Source of the DNA: Faecalimonas sp.
GTDB taxonomy: Bacteria; Bacillota; Clostridia; Lachnospirales; Lachnospiraceae
DNA length: 15,284 nucleotides
Assembly (NCBI GenBank): GCA_020024645.1
Contig: JAHHTN010000048.1
Span: 1-15,284 of the forward strand
Direction of reading: 5' to 3'
A model generated the notes under the pieces. It searched no databases, had not been told where the DNA came from, and worked only from the letters and a program-made list of their open reading frames with translations. Position 1 is the first letter of the stretch; every line of letters starts with the position of its first letter. Of the stretch, positions 7,601 to 13,878 are shown piece by piece. The position numbers and the translations under genes are program-made.

Positions 7601-10269
7601 AATACATTGGATTAAAATTAGACAGAATTCATGAATTAGCAGAGCTTACAAGTGAATTATCAAATATGGATTTAACTGTGCAGGTATCTAAAAATAATGT
7701 AGAATGGGAAGATGTAGCAGTAAGTAAAGCAACAAAAGTGACTGATGATGCACGTTACATTCGCATTATTAATAAAACAGAAGGTGCAATTACATTTGAC
7801 GTGAATAAATTTGCTGTAAAAACAGTAGAAATTCATCAAAAATCAGTAAAAGAAACAAACTATAGCGAAATTGAAAATCCATTAAATGTATTTGATGGGG
7901 ATATTACTACAGCAACACATTACAAAGAAAGTCAACATGCGGGTAAATTCTTTGTATATGATTTAGGACAAGAAATTAACTTAAATTCATTCAAAGTAGT
8001 ATGCCGTGATAGTGAACACGACTTCCCACGTCATGCAAAATTCTCTGTATCAACAGATGGAAACGATTGGAAAGAAATTATGACATTGGGAAATCAAGAT
8101 AAAGATAATGAGGGAGAAGCAGCAAACTCAGATCATATCAATACGGTTTTACCAACACATGAGATTTCTTACAACGTAAAAAAAGCAACAGATATCAATA
8201 AGAAAGCAAGATACTTAAAATTTGAAATCACAAGAAATAAATCTGGCGCTGATAAATGGGTACGTTTTAACGAACTTGAAATCAATGATGGTAAGTTTAT
8301 GCCATCAGAAAATAATCCAACATACAAATCAGATGTAGAAGAAACAAGAAACGGTTTATTCAGAAATATGTCTGATGGCGACATTGCTACAATGTTTGTG
8401 CCAAATAAAGATAATGGATATGTACAGTATTCACTTTCTGATAACACAGACGTAAATACAATTAAAATTTTACAGAATGCAGCAGTAATCTCGAATGCAA
8501 CAGTAAAAGCACGCGTTTGGGAAAATGGAAAAGAAAAATGGGTGACAGTTGGTAAGTTGAGTCAGTCATATAATGAATTTGTTCTTCCAAATAATACGGT
8601 TTTACTTGATGTAAAAGTAGAATGGAATAAAACAATACCAAATATTACTGAATTATTAACATATAAGTCAGAATACAAAGCAGCAGAGAAAAAAGCATTA
8701 AAAGCATTAATCGATAGTAAAGAAGATACAACAAAATGGACTACATCTACAGCAAAAGTATATGAAGATGCATACAAAGCTGGGCAGGAAGTAATGAATA
8801 GTGAAAATGTTTCGCAACAGTCTGTAGATAATGCAGTATCTACAATTAACAAAGCAATTGTGGGAAAACAATTAAAAGGTGATATTGCCGTATTGCAAGA
8901 TATTGTTAAAAATGCGTATAAAGATGCAGATACATACACAGCAAAAACATGGGCTGTATATGAAAAAGCAATTGATGCTTGCAAAATAGCAATCGAAAAC
9001 AAAGAGAATACATCTGTAAAAGACGTAGAAAACTTGAGAAAAGCAGTAGAAGATGCAAAAGCAGGATTAGTATACAATCCTACAAATCGCGAAATAGCTT
9101 CTATTATAATGGATGCAGAAAATGATTTCGTTACTTCTATTGAAGAACCAAAAAATCTATATACTCAGAATTCATGGAATGCATATATTGGTGCCAAAGA
9201 GGCAATGAAAAGTTTGTTAGAAGAAAACAAAACAACACCAATCCATCCAGATAAATTTGAAGTAGCATTAAATAAATTAACAACTGCAAAAGAAGCTTTA
9301 GTAGCACTAGGTAAATTACCTACTTTAATTGCAGAATTTGACGGTATCAAAGATTCATCTATTTACACAAAAGAAACTTTTGATGCATATAAAAAAGCTG
9401 TAGATGCTGCACGTCCGTTACTTGTAAACGGAACAGCAAAAGCTATTGCAGATGCAATGAAAAATATTGAAGATGCGAAAGCAAACTTAAAACTTGTGGA
9501 CGGAGCAACTTTATCAAATGTGAAGGCTTTATTGAAAGAAATGAAAGAATTAAAAGCAGAAGACTATACAGAAAAATCATTTAATAATATGAAATCAGTA
9601 ATCGATGAAGTAAGTAGTAAAGATTTATCTGCTTTAACTCAAGAAGAATTACAAGCTTGCCTTAACAAGTTAAATGATGCTAAACAAAATTTAGTATCTG
9701 TAAAAGCATTGAAAGAGGCAATTGCTTCAGCAAATAATTATGTGGCAGATAAATATACTGCAAATAGTTACAAAGTATTAACTAATGCAGTTGCATCTGG
9801 AAAAGAATTATTTGTAGCAGGTACAACAGAAGAAGTAAGTAAAGCAACAGATGCAATCTATAAAGCAATGAAAACTTTAGTTGTAAGGGCAAATGCTGAT
9901 GAAGTGAAAAAATATGTTCAATCTATCGTAGAAAAAGATTTGAGCAAATATACAACTGAAAGTGCAAAAGCATACAAAGATGCATTAGCAGTATTGAAAG
10001 ATATGTTAAATGATTTGGATAATGTTTCTGCTACAGCATTCGCACAGGCAAAAGCAAACTTGGAAAAAGCAGAATTAAGCCTTGTAGAAAAAGATGCAGT
10101 AACACCAACAAAACCAGGCAATAAGCCAAATCATAACAAACCAACTCATAACAATAAACCAGTAAAAACTGGAGATACAGCAAACAGTGTATTACCAATC
10201 TTAGCTATGATTGCAAGTATAGCGATTGTAGGAGGAGTTCTTGTATTCAGAAGAAAAAGAACAAAATAA
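4681..10269 (+). CDS. Secreted, wall-anchored GH84 N-acetylglucosaminidase/hyaluronidase
   Basis: This 1862-residue multi-domain enzyme is predicted to release N-acetylglucosamine from host glycans at the cell surface. It is related to the catalytic region of Clostridium perfringens NagH (mu-toxin) and NagJ. A signal peptide occupies residues 1-31/32 (VQAA). An N-terminal GH20b-like domain spans about 36-180. The GH84 domain spans about 183-490: GFIEGYYGIPW (185-195), FAPKDDPYH (217-225), the catalytic acid pair D298-D299, Y335, N398, D403 and NPM (432-434), equivalent to NagJ active-site positions. A helical region (about 495-640) follows. Then come discoidin/CBM32-like modules near 650-786, 796-932 and 1052-1203, with two weaker ones near 935-1048 and 1212-1328. 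Seven FIVAR-like helical repeats (1333-1804), a Lys/Pro/Asn/His-rich linker, PVKTG (1827-1831), a membrane span (about 1837-1856) and RRKR complete it. The gene has its own promoter, RAT and terminators. Exact substrate preference (hyaluronan, mucin or O-GlcNAc) cannot be read from sequence. Confidence 0.93.
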   Translation: MKKILKRILTSVLAVAMVLTMIPISTPTVQAAEDKTDYEIYPNPHDMSYQDGEFVIRQEVNVVFEKTIDSVTQNRMNEVLASKNKKVTTSQEKVEGKTNILVGTYNSKQYVDTYVKEHYKVDANLFQKFGGHFVASNNGEIVVLGRDTDAAFYGITSLKHIFNQMDGSTIRNFTIKDYADTNIRGFIEGYYGIPWSNADRISLMKFGGEFKMTSYIFAPKDDPYHKNLWRDPYPAQEIAEIKKMVQAGNEAKCHFVWTAHPFMGGFNANQADAEIQALLRKFDQLYDAGVRQFGVLGDDVGQLNKDIVVKMMEKVSEWAKEKGDVYDTVFCPAGYNHSWQGDYSELNKYDKEFPEDVKIFWTGEAVCQPVEQKTLDHFRKHNLPSGQKERRSPLFWLNWPVNDINGERLMMGKGSLLRTEVNPADLSGVVTNPMQEAEASKVAIFAVADYAWNVKEFKENKSWSDSFKYVDAQASEALHTLAKHMSNPQPNGHGLVLAESEELQPLINKINNQLNAGKLNPADANQMISEMQTIIDACKDFHAQSKNANLKKELKTFTDSLSDLATAIEEYVKAQMAVDTKDMFTAFNHYNNGYSAFLNSKKHERKLVDGSVKMVSPGSTHLIPLAKKLQDKLSGPINEYATGGIGSQQVKKTASSNISGWHQGPIDNIIDGNDKTHAWANTEEKVGQYFQVDFSQPVTVYGIHIINGANQEGKHQDTFGTAQLKYKVQGSDEWKPVNQDTYKNYQEFVDVSQIELEKVTAVRYECTEAGSGNKWPAMREFKVSTTPENAENFTKTVIRTSEKDGWKVYSGKDEDLVDGKLNTVVHYNVRQQSQPANTTIVGDYVGVKLSKPIVLGKINIAQGKTNPDDDYFKHVDLEYSTDNQKWTTIKHFDNTRDISIDVSDQNITAQYVRLKNTQQQSNWIAFREFDVDAKIFHNGRVFTNVDKYKKHTADYLADTAEITPIRDVTLNKDEYIGLKLDRIHELAELTSELSNMDLTVQVSKNNVEWEDVAVSKATKVTDDARYIRIINKTEGAITFDVNKFAVKTVEIHQKSVKETNYSEIENPLNVFDGDITTATHYKESQHAGKFFVYDLGQEINLNSFKVVCRDSEHDFPRHAKFSVSTDGNDWKEIMTLGNQDKDNEGEAANSDHINTVLPTHEISYNVKKATDINKKARYLKFEITRNKSGADKWVRFNELEINDGKFMPSENNPTYKSDVEETRNGLFRNMSDGDIATMFVPNKDNGYVQYSLSDNTDVNTIKILQNAAVISNATVKARVWENGKEKWVTVGKLSQSYNEFVLPNNTVLLDVKVEWNKTIPNITELLTYKSEYKAAEKKALKALIDSKEDTTKWTTSTAKVYEDAYKAGQEVMNSENVSQQSVDNAVSTINKAIVGKQLKGDIAVLQDIVKNAYKDADTYTAKTWAVYEKAIDACKIAIENKENTSVKDVENLRKAVEDAKAGLVYNPTNREIASIIMDAENDFVTSIEEPKNLYTQNSWNAYIGAKEAMKSLLEENKTTPIHPDKFEVALNKLTTAKEALVALGKLPTLIAEFDGIKDSSIYTKETFDAYKKAVDAARPLLVNGTAKAIADAMKNIEDAKANLKLVDGATLSNVKALLKEMKELKAEDYTEKSFNNMKSVIDEVSSKDLSALTQEELQACLNKLNDAKQNLVSVKALKEAIASANNYVADKYTANSYKVLTNAVASGKELFVAGTTEEVSKATDAIYKAMKTLVVRANADEVKKYVQSIVEKDLSKYTTESAKAYKDALAVLKDMLNDLDNVSATAFAQAKANLEKAELSLVEKDAVTPTKPGNKPNHNKPTHNNKPVKTGDTANSVLPILAMIASIAIVGGVLVFRRKRTK
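8677..10092 (+). repeat. Seven tandem FIVAR-like protein repeats within the GH84 gene
   Basis: Residues 1333-1804 of the GH84 protein divide into seven helical units of about 60-78 residues, near 1333-1397, 1399-1465, 1466-1543, 1544-1606, 1607-1673, 1674-1736 and 1737-1804. Each carries the typical pattern Y-(T/S)-x-x-(S/T)-(W/F/A/Y)-x-x-(Y/L/M), followed by an AxxxLxx(A/L) helix: for example YTAKTWAVYEKA, YTKETFDAYKKA, YTEKSFNNMKSV and YTTESAKAYKDA. The units are clearly diverged from each other, so this is an old repeat array, not a recent DNA duplication. FIVAR modules usually act as stalks or carbohydrate-associated spacers in surface proteins. Confidence 0.8.
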
Positions 10270-10285
10270 TACAATATAAATGAAG

Positions 10286-10321
10286 GAAAAGAGGTTTCTA
10301 AATGAAATCTCTTTTCTTTTT
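10286..10321 (+). terminator. Intrinsic terminator after the GH84 gene
   Basis: GAAAAGAGGTTTC (10286-10298) pairs with GAAATCTCTTTTC (10304-10316) across TAAAT, 13 pairs with one G-U, followed by TTTTT (10317-10321). It starts 16 bases after the stop codon and closes the single-gene unit. Confidence 0.9.
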
Positions 10322-10342
10322 AATGAAAAATTTTGTGGAAAA

Positions 10343-10351
10343 TGCTATAAT
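10343..10351 (+). promoter_or_regulatory. Extended -10 promoter of queA
   Basis: TGCTATAAT (10343-10351) is an extended -10 with the consensus TATAAT hexamer. No good -35 is present at 16-17 bases (TGAAAA at 10324-10329 is the nearest), consistent with an extended -10 promoter. Transcription would start near 10358, leaving a leader of about 75 bases. That leader contains a small hairpin, TACCCA (10383-10388) with TGGGTA (10398-10403), of unknown significance. Confidence 0.65.
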
Positions 10352-10431
10352 CATACCATACGGTGAAAAATAAGAAAATCTATACCCACTTCTATTATGG
10401 GTAAGAAAGATATAGAGGAAGGATGCAAATA

Positions 10432-11457
10432 ATGAAAAGAGAAGATTTTTATTTTGAATTACCAGAGGAATTGATTGCACAGGATCCCTTAGAAGATCGT
10501 TCTGGTTCAAGGATGTTAGTGTTGGATAAAGAAACTGGGAAGACTGAACACCATATTTTTAAAGAAATTGTTGATTATTTAGAAGAGGGTGATTGTATTG
10601 TTATTAATGATACGAAGGTGTTGCCTGCAAGATTAATAGGTTCTAAAGTGGGAACAGATGCGAAAATAGAAGTGTTATTATTAAAAAGAAGAGAAAATGA
10701 TATTTGGGAAACTTTAGTAAAACCAGGAAAGAAAGCGAAAGTAGGAACAAAAATTCGTTTTGGAGAAGGACTATTAGAAGGAGAAGTTATTGATATTGTT
10801 GATGAAGGGAATCGATTAATCCAATTCCGTTATGAAGGGATTTTTGAGGAAGTTTTAGATCAGTTAGGTCAGATGCCTCTTCCTCCATATATTACACATC
10901 AATTAGAAGATAAGAACCGCTATCAGACAGTATATGCAAGGCATACTGGTTCAGCAGCAGCTCCAACAGCGGGACTTCATTTTACAGAGGAATTATTAGA
11001 AGAGATTGAAAAGAAGAATGTAAAAATTGCTAGAGTAACATTACATGTAGGACTTGGAACATTTCGTCCAGTAAAAGTAGATAATATTTTAGAGCATCAT
11101 ATGCATTCTGAATTTTATCAAATTGATGAAGAAGCGGCACAGAAAATCAATGAAACAAAGGAACAGGGACATCGGGTGATATGCGTTGGTACAACAAGTT
11201 GTAGAACAGTTGAATCGGCATCGGATGAAAATGGACGATTGCAGGCGACAAGTGGTTGGACAGAAATATTTATTTATCCAGGGTATAAATTCAAAGTATT
11301 AGATTGTTTGATTACTAATTTCCATTTGCCAGAATCAACACTAATCATGCTTGTATCAGCTTTAGCTGGAAGAGAACATGTTTTGGCAGCGTATGAGGAA
11401 GCTGTGAAGAGAAAATATCGTTTCTTTAGTTTTGGGGATGCAATGTTTATTAAATAG
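10432..11457 (+). CDS. queA: S-adenosylmethionine:tRNA ribosyltransferase-isomerase QueA
   Basis: QueA transfers and isomerises the ribosyl part of S-adenosylmethionine onto preQ1 at tRNA position 34, giving epoxyqueuosine in tRNAs with GUN anticodons. It acts in the cytoplasm. The protein has 341 residues, close to the family norm. Signature segments include DFYFELPEELIAQDP (5-19), NDTKVLPARL (59-68), HTGSAAAPTAGLHFT (171-185), GLGTFRPV (207-214), GTTSCRTVES (253-262) and TNFHLPESTLIMLV (295-308). The ATG at 10432 is preferred to the one at 10423: it sits 8 bases after AAGGA and gives the expected N-terminus, while the upstream ATG lies only 4 bases from GAGG. It has its own promoter and a terminator at its stop codon, so it looks monocistronic. 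Common partners such as tgt or yajC are not adjacent. Confidence 0.97.
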   Translation: MKREDFYFELPEELIAQDPLEDRSGSRMLVLDKETGKTEHHIFKEIVDYLEEGDCIVINDTKVLPARLIGSKVGTDAKIEVLLLKRRENDIWETLVKPGKKAKVGTKIRFGEGLLEGEVIDIVDEGNRLIQFRYEGIFEEVLDQLGQMPLPPYITHQLEDKNRYQTVYARHTGSAAAPTAGLHFTEELLEEIEKKNVKIARVTLHVGLGTFRPVKVDNILEHHMHSEFYQIDEEAAQKINETKEQGHRVICVGTTSCRTVESASDENGRLQATSGWTEIFIYPGYKFKVLDCLITNFHLPESTLIMLVSALAGREHVLAAYEEAVKRKYRFFSFGDAMFIK

Positions 11458-11481
11458 GGTGGTGTAAGCCACTCTATTTTT
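11453..11481 (+). terminator. Intrinsic terminator overlapping the queA stop codon
   Basis: AATAGGGTGG (11453-11462) pairs with CCACTCTATT (11469-11478) across TGTAAG, 10 pairs with one G-U, followed by TTTT to 11481. The 5' arm includes the TAG stop (11455-11457), so the last codon of queA and the terminator share bases. Confidence 0.85.
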
Positions 11482-11497
11482 GTATTTGATAAAAAAC

Positions 11498-11525
11498 TTG
11501 CTAAAATCTTGGGTTTATGTAAAAA
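11498..11525 (+). promoter_or_regulatory. Weak candidate promoter of the LRR-vWA-MoxR cassette
   Basis: TTGCTA (11498-11503) and TAAAAA (11520-11525) are spaced by 16 bases. Both boxes deviate from consensus. The location, between the queA terminator and the next gene, requires some promoter for the cassette, and this is the best candidate seen. Confidence 0.35.
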
Positions 11526-11544
11526 TGAGGGTGCAAAGGAGTTA

Positions 11545-11563
11545 GTCAAAACAAACATTTGAC
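11545..11563 (+). promoter_or_regulatory. Small inverted repeat in the leader of the LRR gene
   Basis: GTCAAA (11545-11550) and TTTGAC (11558-11563) form a perfect 6-bp inverted repeat around a 7-base spacer. It lies about 20 bases after the candidate -10 and 23 bases before the start codon. It has no T run after it, so it is not a terminator. It could be a protein-binding site, an mRNA hairpin or chance. Confidence 0.3.
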
Positions 11564-11586
11564 GACTTTCAGTGAAAGGAAGTAAA

Positions 11587-12516
11587 ATGACAAATCGATT
11601 TGAAGAATATAAGATAGAGAAAAAGAATGATGCGGTGACAATATGCAGATGTTATGTTTGTGGTGGCGTAATTGAAATTCCAGAAGAAATAGACGGTTAT
11701 CCAGTGACAGAGATAGAAAATTATGCATTTTCAGCACTCGGTCCAGCAGGTAAGGAAGATACTTCCATGTGTGGAGGGAAGTTACAAGAGATTGTTTTGC
11801 CGAAGACGATTAAAAGAATTGGGAAATATGCTTTTTATGGGTGCAGTCAATTACAAGAAATATCTTTTTATAGCAATATTTCTGACATAGGTGCAGGGGC
11901 ATTTACAGGTTGTCATCGGGTAAACAAACTCAATGTTACGTTAATAAAAGGAGAAAAATCGTGTCTTCGTGAATTGCTTTTAGAACTAAGAGAGAAACAA
12001 CTTGTTGTACTTCAAGGCGAACAAGGAGAAGCAAAACTTGTATTTCCAGAATTTTTTGAAGAAGCAGTGGAAAATACGCCTGCAAGGATTTTGGAAACGC
12101 ATACGCATGGAAGTGGAATGTGGTATCGAAATTGTTTTATTGAAACACAACTACAATTTGATTTGTATGATAAACGTTTTCCGTGGGCAAAGGAAGACGA
12201 AGAACTAGATACTGTGTTAGAAATGGCTTTTGGTAGATTATTATATCCGATTGCTCTAAGCCAAGAAGCAGAAATAAAATATAAGGAATTTTTGACAGAA
12301 CATTTTGAAGAAGTATGTAAATGGACACTATCAAGAAAAGATTTCGGTGAAATACAATATTTAGTGAAAGAGATTGCAACTGAGAAGAAAATGTTACAGC
12401 AGATGATTCATATTGCAGGAGAGCAAGAGAAAGAAGAAATTTTTAGTTATTTAATGAATGAGAAATATGAGCGATATCCTGAAAACAAAGAGAAAGAAGA
12501 CAGATTTGTATTATAA
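11587..12516 (+). CDS. LRR_5 (BspA-type) leucine-rich repeat protein, cytoplasmic
   Basis: This 309-residue protein is first in a three-gene cassette. The N-terminal 110 residues carry BspA-type leucine-rich repeats: IPEEIDGYPVTEIENYAF (31-48), LPKTIKRIGKYAFYGC (71-86), then a third ending NISDIGAGAFTGC (97-109). A middle mixed region (about 115-200) and a helical C-terminus (about 205-295) follow, the latter with a look of ankyrin-like or alpha-helical repeats. There is no signal peptide or membrane segment, so it should act in the cytoplasm, unlike many surface BspA proteins. Cysteines C20, C22 and C25 form CxCxxC near the start. The ATG at 11587 is chosen because AAGGA (11576-11580) lies 6 bases upstream; the GTG at 11572 has no good site. 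The downstream gene begins 15 bases after its stop. Function is unknown; its context suggests an adaptor or target of the MoxR/vWA pair. Confidence 0.85.
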   Translation: MTNRFEEYKIEKKNDAVTICRCYVCGGVIEIPEEIDGYPVTEIENYAFSALGPAGKEDTSMCGGKLQEIVLPKTIKRIGKYAFYGCSQLQEISFYSNISDIGAGAFTGCHRVNKLNVTLIKGEKSCLRELLLELREKQLVVLQGEQGEAKLVFPEFFEEAVENTPARILETHTHGSGMWYRNCFIETQLQFDLYDKRFPWAKEDEELDTVLEMAFGRLLYPIALSQEAEIKYKEFLTEHFEEVCKWTLSRKDFGEIQYLVKEIATEKKMLQQMIHIAGEQEKEEIFSYLMNEKYERYPENKEKEDRFVL

Positions 12517-12531
12517 AGGCAGGTGAAGAAA

Positions 12532-13878
12532 ATGGAGAGAGAGTGGAATGTATTACAGAAAGAGCAACAAAAAGAATTAGAAAAAATAGATATTTGTATG
12601 GAAATATGGGAGCAAACAAAACAAGAATTATATGTTTCTATGCGTTTCTTTCATGTGGTACTTAGTAGACTTGGATTTGAGCCACAGTATTCTTTAGATG
12701 CAATAGGAACGAATGGGGAAAATGTATATTTTTCTCCAGATACACTTATTAGTCTGTTTCGTCAAAATAGAATAGAAGTCAATCGAATGTATCTTCATAT
12801 GGTGTTACATTGTTTGTTTTTGCATTTTGTTGTACCAACAACTGTGAATGAACGTTATTGGAATCTTGCAAGTGATATTGTAGTAGAGAAAATCATAGAT
12901 TCTCTTCATGTAAGAAGTGTAAAACGATATGTTTCTCCATATAGGAAGAATTTGTATCAGACGATTGAGAAAGAAAAAGGTGTTTTAACACCCAAAAATA
13001 TATGCGAATTTTTACAACAGAAGGATATGGAAGAAGAGGATCTACAAAGGATGGAAGTAGAATTTTATCGAGATAACCATTCTATGTGGTCTGAGTATCT
13101 GTCTCCCCAAAGCATTCAGGAGAGAAATAAACCTTGGAAAGAAGATAGCGAAAAAATGCAGACGGAGATAGAAACTTTTGGGAAAGAACAGTCCGACGAA
13201 ATAAAAGAAGTACTTGAACAGATTCAGGTTGAAAATCGAGAAAAATACGATTATAGAAAATTTTTGAAAAAATTTTCTGTTTTAAAGGAAGAAACACAGG
13301 TAGACATGGATTCATTTGACTATGTATTTTATCATTACGGCATAGAATTATATGGAAATATGCCGTTGATTGAACCACAGGAAATGAAAGAAGTTTACAA
13401 AGTGGAAGACTTTGTCATTGCTATAGATACTTCCATGTCTTGTAAAGGAGAGTTAGTGAAACAATTTTTGCGTGAGACCTATAGTGTTCTTAGTGAATCG
13501 GAAAGTTTCTTTCGGAAAGTTTGTATACACATTATTCAATGTGATGATAAAATTCAGTCAGATGTTGTTATTTCAAATGAAAAGGAACTTCGTTCGTATA
13601 TGGATAATTTTGAAGTAAAAGGACAGGGGGGGACGGATTTTAGACCCGTGTTCGTTTATGTAAATGAATTAATTAAGAAGAGAGCATTTCATCATTTGAG
13701 AGGATTGATTTATTTTACAGATGGATATGGGACATTTCCAGTAAAAAGGCCTCTGTATGAGACGGCGTTTGTTTTTGTGAAAGAGGATTATAAAGATGTG
13801 GATGTGCCGATTTGGGCAATGAAGTTGATTATAGAACCAGAAGACTTAAGTGGAAAGGTGGAAGTAGAATGGACATAA
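12532..13878 (+). CDS. vWA-like protein with degenerate metallopeptidase-like N-terminus (DUF2201 type)
   Basis: This 448-residue cytoplasmic protein resembles the DUF2201 family, which joins a putative metallopeptidase domain to a C-terminal vWA-like domain. In the N-terminal part, H89 and H93 with H98 occupy the place of an HExxH site, but residue 90 is Met, not Glu, so classic zinc peptidase activity is unlikely. A charged helical middle (about 150-250) follows. The vWA domain (about 293-400) has a full MIDAS set: D299-T-S301-M-S303, T368 in GQGGTDF, and D397 in YFTDGYG, so metal-dependent ligand binding is expected. The ATG at 12532 follows AGGTGA (12521-12526) by 5 bases. The stop overlaps the next gene by 10 bases, implying coupled translation with the AAA+ ATPase. 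vWA proteins beside MoxR ATPases commonly act as their substrate adaptors. Confidence 0.86.
   Translation: MEREWNVLQKEQQKELEKIDICMEIWEQTKQELYVSMRFFHVVLSRLGFEPQYSLDAIGTNGENVYFSPDTLISLFRQNRIEVNRMYLHMVLHCLFLHFVVPTTVNERYWNLASDIVVEKIIDSLHVRSVKRYVSPYRKNLYQTIEKEKGVLTPKNICEFLQQKDMEEEDLQRMEVEFYRDNHSMWSEYLSPQSIQERNKPWKEDSEKMQTEIETFGKEQSDEIKEVLEQIQVENREKYDYRKFLKKFSVLKEETQVDMDSFDYVFYHYGIELYGNMPLIEPQEMKEVYKVEDFVIAIDTSMSCKGELVKQFLRETYSVLSESESFFRKVCIHIIQCDDKIQSDVVISNEKELRSYMDNFEVKGQGGTDFRPVFVYVNELIKKRAFHHLRGLIYFTDGYGTFPVKRPLYETAFVFVKEDYKDVDVPIWAMKLIIEPEDLSGKVEVEWT

Noticed and set aside
8562..9077. 171-codon open frame on the minus strand
   Set aside because: It is the antisense of the FIVAR repeat region, has low-complexity Ser/Phe/Ala-rich composition and no ribosome binding site; it is a by-product of biased codon use in the GH84 gene.
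8677..10092. FIVAR array as a recent tandem DNA duplication
   Set aside because: The units share a protein pattern but little nucleotide identity by eye, so the duplication is old.
10352..10431. preQ1 riboswitch ahead of queA
   Set aside because: The preQ1-I pattern (a C-rich loop with an A-rich tail pairing back ahead of the start) is not present; only a plain 6-bp hairpin is seen.
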